A DNA stretch of 47,706 nt, from contig JAIOPB010000020.1 in assembly GCA_021414105.1 (NCBI GenBank), forward strand, positions 1 to 47,706, written 5' to 3'. Below are positions 18,398-26,327 of the stretch, in pieces. The notes beneath the pieces were generated by a model. It made no database searches, was not told where the DNA came from, and worked only from the letters and a program-made list of their open reading frames with translations. This DNA is from Nitrosarchaeum sp. Lineage in GTDB: Archaea; Thermoproteota; Nitrososphaeria; Nitrososphaerales; Nitrosopumilaceae. The position numbers and the translations under genes are program-made. Numbering within the stretch: the stretch's first letter is position 1; every line of letters starts with the position of its first letter.

Positions 18398-19524
18398 TAC
18401 TGCATGTTTTTATCATGCAGTCTTTTTAAATGGTGTATCATTCTCTTTAAAACTTCAATTCCTCTTAGATATTCATCAATTGATACCCTTTCATCTATTG
18501 TGTGAGCTTGATGTGGATCCCCTGGGCCATATGTTACTACAGGAATCTTCCATTGATTTCCTATTACATTCATGTCCCCAGTTCCAGTTTTTCTAATTAA
18601 AGTTGGTCTTGTATGTTCTACATCCATAACTCCTAAAGTGAATGCTCTGACTATCGCAGAGTCATGTGGTGCTTCAAAAGGCTCTGTTTCATCTATAATT
18701 GAATAATATGCTTCCACTTTTCTTCTTTGAGCTATTTCGTTTACTAGTACTGAAATTTTCTGTTCTACTATTTTGCAATTTGTATCTACAGGAATTCTAA
18801 TGTCAAATGTTGAAACACATTCTTTTGGTGTAACATTATGGCTTGTCCCTCCATTGATTTCAGTTAATGTTGCAGTTAACAACATTCCTTTACTTTTTTT
18901 CTCTTGATCTGATTCTAAACCTTCTTTGAGTTCTTTTGCAAAGATCATTGTTTCTTCAATAGAATTCTTTGAAAGCCAAGGTGCACTTGCATGAGCACTA
19001 TCCTCTACACTTACTTTGAGATTAATTGCCAATCTTCCTTTGTACGCAATTGTTACTTGCTTTATTCCGCTTGGTTCTCCAAATACTGCGTAATCTACAT
19101 CGATGTGGTTCTTGACTAGATTTTTTACACCTGTAGCATTTCCCTCCTCATCTACTGTGCCAACAAAAATTACAGTGCCGTTATTGTTTTGAATTGAAGC
19201 AGCAGCAAACAACATTGCCATTAATGGAGCCTTTGCGTCTGACGCACCACGACCATAAAGTGAATCTCCTTCTTTTCTAACTTTGACTTTTCCAGGAACA
19301 ACATCCATGTGTCCACAAAGTAATATTTTTGGTGAACCTGTACCTTTTTTTGCAATGATGTTGCCCACCTCATCTATGTGAATATCTTCAAATCCCAAAT
19401 CATCGCATTTGTCTGCAAGAAATTCAGCCATTGTTTTTTCATTGAGTGAAGGCGTGTACAATCGAAGTGCTTTTTCAAGCATCTTCACTGCAAATCTTGG
19501 TGTGACTGTAAATGTTGTTTCCAA
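18397..19524 (-). CDS. lysK: LysW-lysine / LysW-ornithine carboxypeptidase (M20 family)
   Basis: A 375-residue M20 zinc peptidase that releases lysine (and probably ornithine) from the LysW carrier protein. Metal-binding motifs are LLCGHMDVVPG (His72), GRGASDAK (Asp96) and the catalytic DEEG (Glu126, Glu127). M20 enzymes also include ArgE and DapE, but the neighbours (lysW1 and lysX just upstream) decide for LysK. One copy is expected to serve both lysine and arginine branches. It is 3 nt downstream of lysX and overlaps dph5 by one base. Confidence 0.93.
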   Translation of the reverse strand: METTFTVTPRFAVKMLEKALRLYTPSLNEKTMAEFLADKCDDLGFEDIHIDEVGNIIAKKGTGSPKILLCGHMDVVPGKVKVRKEGDSLYGRGASDAKAPLMAMLFAAASIQNNNGTVIFVGTVDEEGNATGVKNLVKNHIDVDYAVFGEPSGIKQVTIAYKGRLAINLKVSVEDSAHASAPWLSKNSIEETMIFAKELKEGLESDQEKKSKGMLLTATLTEINGGTSHNVTPKECVSTFDIRIPVDTNCKIVEQKISVLVNEIAQRRKVEAYYSIIDETEPFEAPHDSAIVRAFTLGVMDVEHTRPTLIRKTGTGDMNVIGNQWKIPVVTYGPGDPHQAHTIDERVSIDEYLRGIEVLKRMIHHLKRLHDKNMQ

Positions 19525-19527
19525 TTC

Positions 19528-20373
19528 TCACTTGCTGTTTTTTATTACGTAATCAATCATTAAGGAAGGTATGTCTACTCCACACACTCTTACAGTATTT
19601 TTGTATTCAGTTGTATTGTTAACTTCATGAACTACTAATCCTCGTTCATTACTTTCCATCAAATCTACTCCTACTATGTCTCCTTGAACTGCATTTTTTG
19701 CCTTAATGCACATTTCTTCCATCTCTGGTGTTACTTTACATTCTTCTGCTGTTCCACCTAAAGCCATGTTTGTTTTCCAATTTCCATTTCCTGAATTTCT
19801 GTAAATTGCTGCAACAATCTTATCGCCTACCATTATTGCTCTGATATCTCTTGGTGGTCTATTTACAAATTCTTCTAAATAATGAACTTGATATATTGGA
19901 TACATGCTTTCTCTACTTTCAATAATTCCTTCTGCTGAATCTTTATCATTTAATTTTGAAATTAATCTGCCCCAACTACCAACAGTTGGTTTGATCACTT
20001 TTGGATATCCATGTGTTTCTAGGTGTTCTATTGCAGCATCTTTTGAAAATGCAACAGCTGCATATGGTGTTGGAACTCCATATTTTTTTAATAGCATATG
20101 TGTAAATAATTTATTTCCTGCAAAAATTCCTGTATTAAGACAATTAATTACATTTACCCCCATTCCTTCAAGAGCTGCAGTTGAGTGTAAATTCCGATAA
20201 TAGCTTACACACCTTTGAATAACTGGTCCATAGTCTGGTTTTTTTCCTAAATCTAATGCTAAATTCTTACAGTCAACCATCTGTATGTTTATGTTCTTTT
20301 TTCTGCCCGCTTCTAACAGAGCTTTTTCTTCCCAACGGATGGTATCATAAAGAATTGTAACGTCAGGACTCAC
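19528..20373 (-). CDS. lysX: Alpha-aminoadipate--LysW ligase, LysX-type ATP-grasp
   Basis: An ATP-grasp ligase (RimK-like) of 281 residues that attaches the amino group of alpha-aminoadipate to the C-terminal Glu side chain of LysW. It shows VIKPTVGSWGRLISKL, RPPRDIRAIMVGD and the metal-binding tail VHEVNNTTEYKN. GSWGRL and the ending YKN...GVDIPS match remembered LysX sequences better than the paralogue at 25303 does. This, plus adjacency to homocitrate synthase and lysK, favours the lysine branch. Start: the frame opens at TTG 20382, but GTG at 20373 overlaps the lysW1 stop as GTGA, the expected coupled start. Confidence 0.88.
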   Translation of the reverse strand: MSPDVTILYDTIRWEEKALLEAGRKKNINIQMVDCKNLALDLGKKPDYGPVIQRCVSYYRNLHSTAALEGMGVNVINCLNTGIFAGNKLFTHMLLKKYGVPTPYAAVAFSKDAAIEHLETHGYPKVIKPTVGSWGRLISKLNDKDSAEGIIESRESMYPIYQVHYLEEFVNRPPRDIRAIMVGDKIVAAIYRNSGNGNWKTNMALGGTAEECKVTPEMEEMCIKAKNAVQGDIVGVDLMESNERGLVVHEVNNTTEYKNTVRVCGVDIPSLMIDYVIKNSK

Positions 20374-20537
20374 TGCCCCCAATCCTCGCCAACCGATTGG
20401 GCAGGCTTTAATTGGAAACCGTTTGAGCCTTTTGCTAATTCAAAACTTGCGCCACATTCCGGACATGTTACAATTTCTCCTTCCACAGCATCTTTTGGAA
20501 CGGAAATATCTGCATCACATTCTTCACATTTTGACAT
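20370..20537 (-). CDS. lysW: LysW-type amino-group carrier protein, copy 1 (C-terminal Gln)
   Basis: A 55-residue acidic carrier with four zinc cysteines (Cys4, Cys7, Cys25, Cys28 in CEEC and CPEC). Carrier LysW proteins end in EDWGE, and the side-chain carboxylate of that final Glu carries the amino acid during synthesis. This copy ends GEDWGQ (codon CAG before TGA), so the attachment residue is Gln; the second copy at 26160 ends in the normal Glu. It lies 22 nt after homocitrate synthase and overlaps lysX by the GTGA. Either it needs deamidation, or it is not a standard carrier, or the base is wrong. Identity as a LysW family member is secure. Confidence 0.92.
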   Translation of the reverse strand: MSKCEECDADISVPKDAVEGEIVTCPECGASFELAKGSNGFQLKPAQSVGEDWGQ

Positions 20538-20559
20538 GTTTTAACCTCGTATTCCCTCT

Positions 20560-21726
20560 TTATTTATCATTAATTATCTTTTTTTCAAGTCTGTCTGCTA
20601 GGGGAATTTCAATTAAATCTCCCATTCTGAGTTCTTTTAGACCTGCGGCTACTGCTTTGGCACCGTCATCATCTTTTTCAAGACCTAAAATTGACATCAA
20701 ATATGCGGCACCTGTTTTTCCTGCCAATTCCCCAAAGACAATTCTTCGTGTGTTTCCAACTGCTCTTGGCGGGATTGGTTCATAGGCTGCAGGATTTCGT
20801 AGTATCGCTGCAAGATGTGTTCCTGCTTTGTGTTTGTATGCAGAAGAACCTACAATTGGTTTTGAATCATATGGTTTAATCGAAGTATACTCCTCAATTA
20901 GCCTAGATAAGTCTAGTAGCATATCTAATCTGAAATCATTTGGTGATTTGTATAGATATGTTAATGCTACTGCAACCTCTGCAAGAGGTGGAATGCCCGT
21001 TCTTTCTCCTATTCCATCAATTGTGGTATGTATCTGATCTACTCCAGCATCACATGCAGAAAATGCATTAGCCACTGCAAATCCTATGTCATTGTGAACA
21101 TGTGCATCAAGTGGAACGTCTATTGCATCTCTTACTGTTTTAACAAAATTATACATCCCTATTGGACGCATAATTCCAACAGTATCTGGCAAACTTATCC
21201 TATCTACTCCTGCTTCTTCAATTGCCTTACACACCTTTAACAAAAATTCTGGTTCTGCTCTACTTCCATCCTCAACTGTAAATCTGATTTTTAGCCCATG
21301 TGATTTTGCATATTCTACTGTTTCAACTGCTCTGCTCAATGCTTCTTCTCTTGTAATTCGTAGCTTATCTTTTAGATGAATGTCTGAAATTCCAAGATAT
21401 GCAGCACACCATTTTGCATCACAGCTTAATGAAATGTCTATGTCTTCTTTGAGAGCTCTGCCATGAGATACGATGTCTGCTTTTAATCCTTGTTTGATAA
21501 TTGTTTTAGTTGCTTCTTTGTGATCTTTGGAAACAACTGGTGAAATTTCAATTTGATCTACTCCAAAATAATCTAACATCCATGCAATCTGTATTCTTTG
21601 TTTATTTGTAAATGAAACTCCTGGATGCTGTTCTCCTTCTCTTAGAGTACTGTCCAATACTTTGATTTTCTTTGGATTTTTGTCATATGCATTGTAAATG
21701 TCTGCATAGTGATTCGGATCTTTCAT
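20560..21726 (-). CDS. Homocitrate synthase (isopropylmalate/homocitrate synthase family)
   Basis: A 388-residue DRE-TIM barrel enzyme condensing acetyl-CoA with 2-oxoglutarate to homocitrate, the first step of lysine synthesis by the aminoadipate route. The catalytic motif is DSTLREGEQHPG (Asp25-), followed by LPDTVGIMRP and the metal histidine motif DAHVHNDIGFAVANA. Family members also include isopropylmalate and citramalate synthases; the position at the head of a lysW-lysX-lysK unit, and similarity to Lys20, favour homocitrate. A strong TATA box sits at 21753-21764 (minus strand), with a nested inverted repeat further upstream. Confidence 0.88.
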   Translation of the reverse strand: MKDPNHYADIYNAYDKNPKKIKVLDSTLREGEQHPGVSFTNKQRIQIAWMLDYFGVDQIEISPVVSKDHKEATKTIIKQGLKADIVSHGRALKEDIDISLSCDAKWCAAYLGISDIHLKDKLRITREEALSRAVETVEYAKSHGLKIRFTVEDGSRAEPEFLLKVCKAIEEAGVDRISLPDTVGIMRPIGMYNFVKTVRDAIDVPLDAHVHNDIGFAVANAFSACDAGVDQIHTTIDGIGERTGIPPLAEVAVALTYLYKSPNDFRLDMLLDLSRLIEEYTSIKPYDSKPIVGSSAYKHKAGTHLAAILRNPAAYEPIPPRAVGNTRRIVFGELAGKTGAAYLMSILGLEKDDDGAKAVAAGLKELRMGDLIEIPLADRLEKKIINDK

Positions 21727-21752
21727 TACAGAAAACGTTCACATAAATTGAG

Positions 21753-21764
21753 AATATAAATATA
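21753..21764 (-). promoter_or_regulatory. TATA box of homocitrate synthase
   Basis: TATATTTATATT on the minus strand, 27-38 nt before the ATG at 21726. It shows that the lysine unit can start here, independent of the argG unit. Confidence 0.65.
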
Positions 21765-21772
21765 TTCGTACT

Positions 21773-21838
21773 ACTTTCGCTGAAAATTACTTGCGATGAT
21801 CCTAATTTAGGCAAGTATAGAAATTATAAACCGAAAGT
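21773..21838. promoter_or_regulatory. Nested inverted repeat upstream of homocitrate synthase
   Basis: Outer arms ACTTTCG (21773-21779) and CGAAAGT (21832-21838); inner arms ACTTGC (21789-21794) and GCAAGT (21811-21816). Both pairs are perfect and their centres are 3 bp apart. It lies between the end of the lrp gene and the homocitrate synthase TATA box. Candidate operator for the Lrp-family protein, or a stem at the end of the upstream transcript. Confidence 0.45.
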
Positions 21839-21842
21839 CGTT

Positions 21843-22262
21843 TTATGCTACTTTTCTTAAAATGATTACTGTGTTGGTGTCAATCACACCTGGAATTTTT
21901 CTTAATGCATCTATGCTACTGTTTATTTCAGAGATATTTGTTGCGCTGATTATTGTAGTTATGTCATACTGACCTGTAATCTCATAAACTGTTTTGACTC
22001 CTTCTAATTTTGCAAGTTTTTCTGAAACTTTTGATGTGTCTGTTGCAGAATCTACCGATATCAAAACAATAGCACTTGTAGCGTTTTCTTCTCCTATTTC
22101 AACAGTAAATCTTTTGATAGTTTTACTGTCTACGAGATTTTTTACTCTTCTTCTAACCGCTGATTCTGATAATTTTAGTTTTTTTCCAATATCTACAAAA
22201 GATTCTCTAGAGTCTTCTTTCAGAAAATTTATTATTTTTTCATCTACTTTGTCTTTATACAT
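21843..22262 (-). CDS. Lrp/AsnC-family transcription regulator (LysM-like)
   Basis: A 139-residue regulator from the ATG at 22262. An N-terminal HTH (DIGKKLKLSESAVRRRVKNL) is followed by the RAM/AsnC effector domain (TVYEITGQYDITTIISATN). The frame is open 10 residues further upstream, but MYKDKVDEKIINFLKED is the usual opening. It overlaps the lysJ end by 8 nt, so it is the last gene of the argG-lysJ unit. In Sulfolobus the Lrp-type LysM controls lysine genes according to lysine level; by position this protein may do likewise, possibly at the dyad between it and homocitrate synthase. Confidence 0.9.
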   Translation of the reverse strand: MYKDKVDEKIINFLKEDSRESFVDIGKKLKLSESAVRRRVKNLVDSKTIKRFTVEIGEENATSAIVLISVDSATDTSKVSEKLAKLEGVKTVYEITGQYDITTIISATNISEINSSIDALRKIPGVIDTNTVIILRKVA

Positions 22263-23430
22263 TATTTTTTTGCTCCTCTTTAGTAAGTACAATATCTAGG
22301 GTTTGTAAAACTTTCGTTATGTCTTCTTTAGATATTACTAATGGTGGAAGAATTCTTAGAATGTTTCTACCTGAATATAACATTAGAATTCCTTCTTTCA
22401 TAAGGTTCATTAGAATATCTTTTACCTCGAATTTCAATTCTACGCCTATCATCAATCCCTTTCCTCTGATTTCTCTAATTATGGAATGTTTTTCTTTTAG
22501 TTTTTCCAAACCTTCTCTGAATAGTTTCCCCATCTTCTCAGCATTTTCAATTAAACCGTCTTGTGTAAGTGCCTGTAATGTTGCTATTCCTGCAGCACAA
22601 GAAAGTGGATTTCCTCCAAATGTTGAAGAATGTTCTCCTTTGCTCATTGAAGCAAGAATATCTGGTCTTACTAAAGTTGCACCCATTGGAACTCCTCCCG
22701 CAATACCTTTTGCAAGACATAAGATATCTGGTGCAGTATTCCAATGATCACACGCCCATAGTCGTCCTGTTCTGCCTAATCCTGCTTGTATTTCGTCAAA
22801 AATTAGAAGAATTCCTTTTTCATCACAAACCTTTCTTACTTCTTGTAAAAATCCATCTGGCGCAACATTGATTCCGCTTTCACCTTGAATTGGTTCTAAA
22901 ATAACAAATGCAGTATCTTCATCAATTGTAGAACGAAGAGATTCAATATCGCCAAATGATGCAAAAGAAACTTTTTCAACTAGTGGTTCAAACGCTTTTT
23001 TGTATTTTGGATTAAATGTTAACGAGAGAGCCCCAAGTGATTTTCCATGATATGATCCTTTCATTGCAACCATTCCTTTTTTTCCAGTGAACTTTCTTGC
23101 AAATTTTATTGCAGCTTCTATTGCTTCTGCACCGCTGTTGTTTAGGTGAACTTGAGTCAATCCTTTTGGTGCAAGACCAATTAATGTTTTGAGAAACTCT
23201 TCTCTAGTTTTATTGTATAGTGAACTGTGTACTGTGATTATTTTGTCTACTTGTTCTTTGATTGCTTTTACAACTCTTTTATTTTGATGTCCAACAATTG
23301 CTACACCATATCCTCCCATACAATCAATGTACTCTTTTCCATCAATATCCCAAACATGAGCTCCCACTCCTTTTTCAATTGTAACTGGGAATCTTTGATA
23401 CAAACCTCCCATAAAGTCATCTTCAGTCAT
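22255..23430 (-). CDS. lysJ: LysW-aminoadipate semialdehyde / LysW-glutamate semialdehyde aminotransferase
   Basis: A 391-residue class III PLP aminotransferase (ArgD/LysJ type) producing LysW-lysine or LysW-ornithine with glutamate as donor. It has NSGAEAIEAAIKFAR, the PLP-binding FDEIQAGLGRTG (Asp212) and the Schiff-base lysine in CLAKGIAGGVPMG (Lys241). It overlaps lysZ upstream and the lrp gene downstream by 8 nt each. As only one aminotransferase of this type is in the cluster, it probably serves both lysine and arginine synthesis. Confidence 0.94.
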   Translation of the reverse strand: MTEDDFMGGLYQRFPVTIEKGVGAHVWDIDGKEYIDCMGGYGVAIVGHQNKRVVKAIKEQVDKIITVHSSLYNKTREEFLKTLIGLAPKGLTQVHLNNSGAEAIEAAIKFARKFTGKKGMVAMKGSYHGKSLGALSLTFNPKYKKAFEPLVEKVSFASFGDIESLRSTIDEDTAFVILEPIQGESGINVAPDGFLQEVRKVCDEKGILLIFDEIQAGLGRTGRLWACDHWNTAPDILCLAKGIAGGVPMGATLVRPDILASMSKGEHSSTFGGNPLSCAAGIATLQALTQDGLIENAEKMGKLFREGLEKLKEKHSIIREIRGKGLMIGVELKFEVKDILMNLMKEGILMLYSGRNILRILPPLVISKEDITKVLQTLDIVLTKEEQKNNV

Positions 23431-24226
23431 GTTTAATCACCGTACAATTATCGTGTGCTATAGCCGATGATATAGGATTTTCTCTTTGACCATTTGCAAT
23501 TAGTGCTTCTTTTACTCCCATATCTAGAGCTTCAGTAGATGCAAGAATTTTCTTTTCCATACCTGGACCTATCTTTGGTCTGATTTCCTTTGCTTCTGCT
23601 AATGTTAGTTTAGTTACAAGCTTGTCATCCATGAAAAGTCCATCTACATTTGTTATGAACAAAACTTTGTCAGATCCTACGCTTCCTGCTACATATGCTG
23701 CTGCTCTGTCTCCGTCGACATTGAGAAAATCTGATTCTTCACTAATTGCAATAGGTGAAATTACAGGCGTCAAACCTTGATCTAAAAGTAATTTAATGAA
23801 ATCTGAATTGACTTTTGTAATTTTACCTGTATATCCTCCATCGATTGCCTGTTTTCGACCTTTTTCGTTGATAATTAGCAGTGTTTTTTTTCTCTCTGCT
23901 TGAATTACTCTGGCATCAACACCTGAAAGACCAATTGCATTGATTCCATTTTTTTGAAGCATTTGGACAATTGTCTTGTTGATTCGCCCAGACATTACCA
24001 TTGTAAAAATTTCCGCTGTTTCTTTGTCTGTATATCTGCTTTTTATTCCACTAGGTGATGTTACAAATTTTGGTTCTTTTCCAAGTTGCTCACAAACTTT
24101 TGTAACTTCTTTTCCTCCTCCGTGAACTATGATTAGACCTTCTGTCTCTGCAACTTTTTTAATATCTGAAATAGTTGATGGATGTAAATTATCTACTACG
24201 CTTCCACCGATTTTGATTGTGATCAT
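23423..24226 (-). CDS. lysZ: LysW-aminoadipate / LysW-glutamate kinase
   Basis: A 267-residue amino acid kinase of the ArgB/LysZ type that phosphorylates the carrier-bound aminoadipate or glutamate. Visible motifs are IKIGGSVVDN at the N-terminus, IIVHGGGKEV, the substrate segment SGRINKTIVQML and FLNVDGDRAAAYVAGSVGSD. Length equals the family norm. It follows lysY by 2 nt and overlaps lysJ by 8 nt, so the three are co-translated. Dual use for lysine and arginine is inferred from the single copy. Confidence 0.94.
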   Translation of the reverse strand: MITIKIGGSVVDNLHPSTISDIKKVAETEGLIIVHGGGKEVTKVCEQLGKEPKFVTSPSGIKSRYTDKETAEIFTMVMSGRINKTIVQMLQKNGINAIGLSGVDARVIQAERKKTLLIINEKGRKQAIDGGYTGKITKVNSDFIKLLLDQGLTPVISPIAISEESDFLNVDGDRAAAYVAGSVGSDKVLFITNVDGLFMDDKLVTKLTLAEAKEIRPKIGPGMEKKILASTEALDMGVKEALIANGQRENPISSAIAHDNCTVIKHD

Positions 24227-24228
24227 TT

Positions 24229-25275
24229 CTATACTGGAGTAAGTGGTGTGTATCTCAAGCCATCCATTTCATCAAAGCCACACATGACATTCATGTTTTG
24301 TATGGCAGAACCGGCTGCACCTTTCATTAGATTATCAGATGCTGAAATAGCAATCAATCTATGATTTTCTTCATCTATATCAAAACCTATATCACAAAAG
24401 TTTGAACCAACTACAAATTTTGGATCTGGGAATTTATACAATCCATTTTTATCTCGAATCAATCGAATAAATCTTTCTTGACCGTAAGCTTCCCGATATA
24501 TTTTCCATATTTCTTTTTCATCGATATCTTTTTTCATAAATGTGTGATTTGTACATAAAATTCCACGAACTACATCTACTGCATGTGGACTCATTGAGAC
24601 ATGAATTTTCTTTCCTGCAATTTCACTTAGCTCTTGTTCTATTTCACCTGTGTGTCTGTGTTTTGCTGGCTTGTATGGTCTGATAACTCCTGCTCTCATT
24701 GCATGAGCAGTTCCTGAGCCAGAACCTGCTCCTGATGAGCCAATCTTAGAATCTACAATGATATGTTCTAAATCAATTAGATCATTTCGAATAAGTGGTG
24801 CAAGTGCTAACATGGAAGTTACTGCCATACATCCTGGACAAGAAACTAGTTGTGCTTTTTTGATTTGTTCTCTGTGTAATTCTGGAACTCCAAATACTGA
24901 TTTTGATAAATAATCTGGGTGTGGGTGTTCCCAACCATACCATTTATCGTAATCTGCAGGATTGTGCAATCTATAATCTGCACTCAAATCAATAACCTTT
25001 AGACCTCTGTCATACAATGCTTTTACAATTTCAGTTGCTGTTCCATGTGGAACTGCAGTAAATACTATATCGCATTTATCTGTCATTTTATCATAATCTA
25101 ATTCCGAAAAAGTTAGATCGGTAAATCCTTTCAAACTAGGTTGAATTCTATGAAGATACTCGCCAACATGTTGTCGTGAGGTGACCATTGTGATCTCCAC
25201 ATCTGGATGATTTACTAAGAGACGAAGTGTTTCTCCTCCAACATAACCTGATGCTCCTACAACACCGACTTTCAT
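24229..25275 (-). CDS. lysY: LysW-aminoadipyl phosphate / LysW-glutamyl phosphate reductase
   Basis: A 348-residue ArgC/LysY-type semialdehyde dehydrogenase reducing the carrier-bound acyl phosphate with NADPH. The N-terminal Rossmann motif is VGASGYVGGETLRLL, the catalytic cysteine lies in VSCPGCMAVTSMLAL, and the active-site histidine region is YKPAKHRHTGEIEQEL. It is placed between argX (27-nt gap) and lysZ (2-nt gap). By copy number it should act in both branches. Confidence 0.94.
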   Translation of the reverse strand: MKVGVVGASGYVGGETLRLLVNHPDVEITMVTSRQHVGEYLHRIQPSLKGFTDLTFSELDYDKMTDKCDIVFTAVPHGTATEIVKALYDRGLKVIDLSADYRLHNPADYDKWYGWEHPHPDYLSKSVFGVPELHREQIKKAQLVSCPGCMAVTSMLALAPLIRNDLIDLEHIIVDSKIGSSGAGSGSGTAHAMRAGVIRPYKPAKHRHTGEIEQELSEIAGKKIHVSMSPHAVDVVRGILCTNHTFMKKDIDEKEIWKIYREAYGQERFIRLIRDKNGLYKFPDPKFVVGSNFCDIGFDIDEENHRLIAISASDNLMKGAAGSAIQNMNVMCGFDEMDGLRYTPLTPV

Positions 25276-25302
25276 GATAATTCTCCCGTAATGAAGTATA
25301 AT

Positions 25303-26160
25303 TTATTTCCTAACATAGTTTAAAGCAAATTCTACCATTTCTTTTGGAATATTTCGTCGTGACACTCTTGCCAACCCCTTAAACTCGACAGTATTGTTAA
25401 CCTCGTGTACTACTAACCCTCGCTTTTCATCTTCCATTATGTCGATCCCTAAAATTCCTCCACCCATAGCTTTTGATGCTTTTGTAGATATCTCTTCGAT
25501 CTCTTTTGTGATCTCACATAATTCTGGGTCTGCTCCTAATGCTATGTTTGTTTTAAAACCACCTGATGATTTTCTATACATGGCAGCTATTGGTTCATCG
25601 CCAACTGTAATAACTCGAATATCTCTTGGTGGTCTCTTTATCACTTCTTGAAGATAGAAAATTCTATCATGTGGGCTATCTGTAATATCTCTAATCTCAA
25701 ATAATGCATCTGCGGTATCCTTGTCTTTTAATTGCATTACTCCTCTGCCCCAACTTCCTATAACTGGTTTGATTACGAGGGGATATCCTACTTTTTCTAT
25801 ATTTTCTGATGCACTTTCACTTGAAAATGAAAAGTATGTCTTTGGTGTAGGTACATTGTATTTTTTCAAAAGTAGCGTCATGAACATTTTATTTCCGCAT
25901 TGATTTGCAACTTGAAATTTATTGAGTACTGGTACGTCCATAAATTCAAGACTAGCAGTAAAATGCAGCCCTCTAAAATAACTGACACATCTTTCTAAAA
26001 CAACATCCCCAAAGTCAAAATCTTTTTTTTTGCTATCTGTATTGACTTGGGTAATTTTGGCGTCTAGCATTACTGCATCGTGACCTAGATTTGATGCTTC
26101 TTTTTCAAGCATCTTTTCTTCCGTTCTTAGGCGGTCAAATACAATACAAATTTTTGACAT
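25303..26160 (-). CDS. argX: Glutamate--LysW ligase, ArgX-type ATP-grasp
   Basis: A 285-residue paralogue of the lysX at 19528, with VIKPVIGSWGRGVMQL, RPPRDIRVITVGD and VHEVNNTVEFKG. The substrate-side differences (GSWGRG for GSWGRL; EFKG..RVSRRNIP for EYKN..RVCGVDIP), together with argG two genes upstream, suggest that this copy loads glutamate onto LysW for arginine synthesis. The specificity call is inference; the reverse assignment cannot be excluded. Its ATG overlaps the lysW2 stop (TAATG), so carrier and ligase are translated together. Confidence 0.86.
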   Translation of the reverse strand: MSKICIVFDRLRTEEKMLEKEASNLGHDAVMLDAKITQVNTDSKKKDFDFGDVVLERCVSYFRGLHFTASLEFMDVPVLNKFQVANQCGNKMFMTLLLKKYNVPTPKTYFSFSSESASENIEKVGYPLVIKPVIGSWGRGVMQLKDKDTADALFEIRDITDSPHDRIFYLQEVIKRPPRDIRVITVGDEPIAAMYRKSSGGFKTNIALGADPELCEITKEIEEISTKASKAMGGGILGIDIMEDEKRGLVVHEVNNTVEFKGLARVSRRNIPKEMVEFALNYVRK

Positions 26161-26327
26161 TACTCTCCCCAGTCTTCGCCTACACTTTCTGCTTGTTTTA
26201 GCTCAACAGTAGATCCATTTTTCTTTGCGATCTCAAAGTCGGCGCCACAATCAGGACAGGAGATAATTTCTCCAACAGAGGCATCGTCTGGGATGTTAAG
26301 AGTTGCATCACATTCTTGACAGTTCAT
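26160..26327 (-). CDS. lysW: LysW-type amino-group carrier protein, copy 2 (canonical C-terminus)
   Basis: A 55-residue carrier with zinc cysteines Cys3, Cys6, Cys24 and Cys27 (CQEC, CPDC), an acidic body and the canonical ending GEDWGE, whose last Glu is the attachment point for aminoadipate or glutamate. It is fitted tightly between argG (ATGA overlap at 26324-26327) and argX (TAATG overlap). It may be the working carrier for both pathways if copy 1, which ends in Gln, cannot be charged. Confidence 0.95.
   Translation of the reverse strand: MNCQECDATLNIPDDASVGEIISCPDCGADFEIAKKNGSTVELKQAESVGEDWGE

Noticed and set aside
20423-20785. Plus-strand frame opposite lysW1 and homocitrate synthase
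   Set aside because: Antisense shadow of two well-supported genes.
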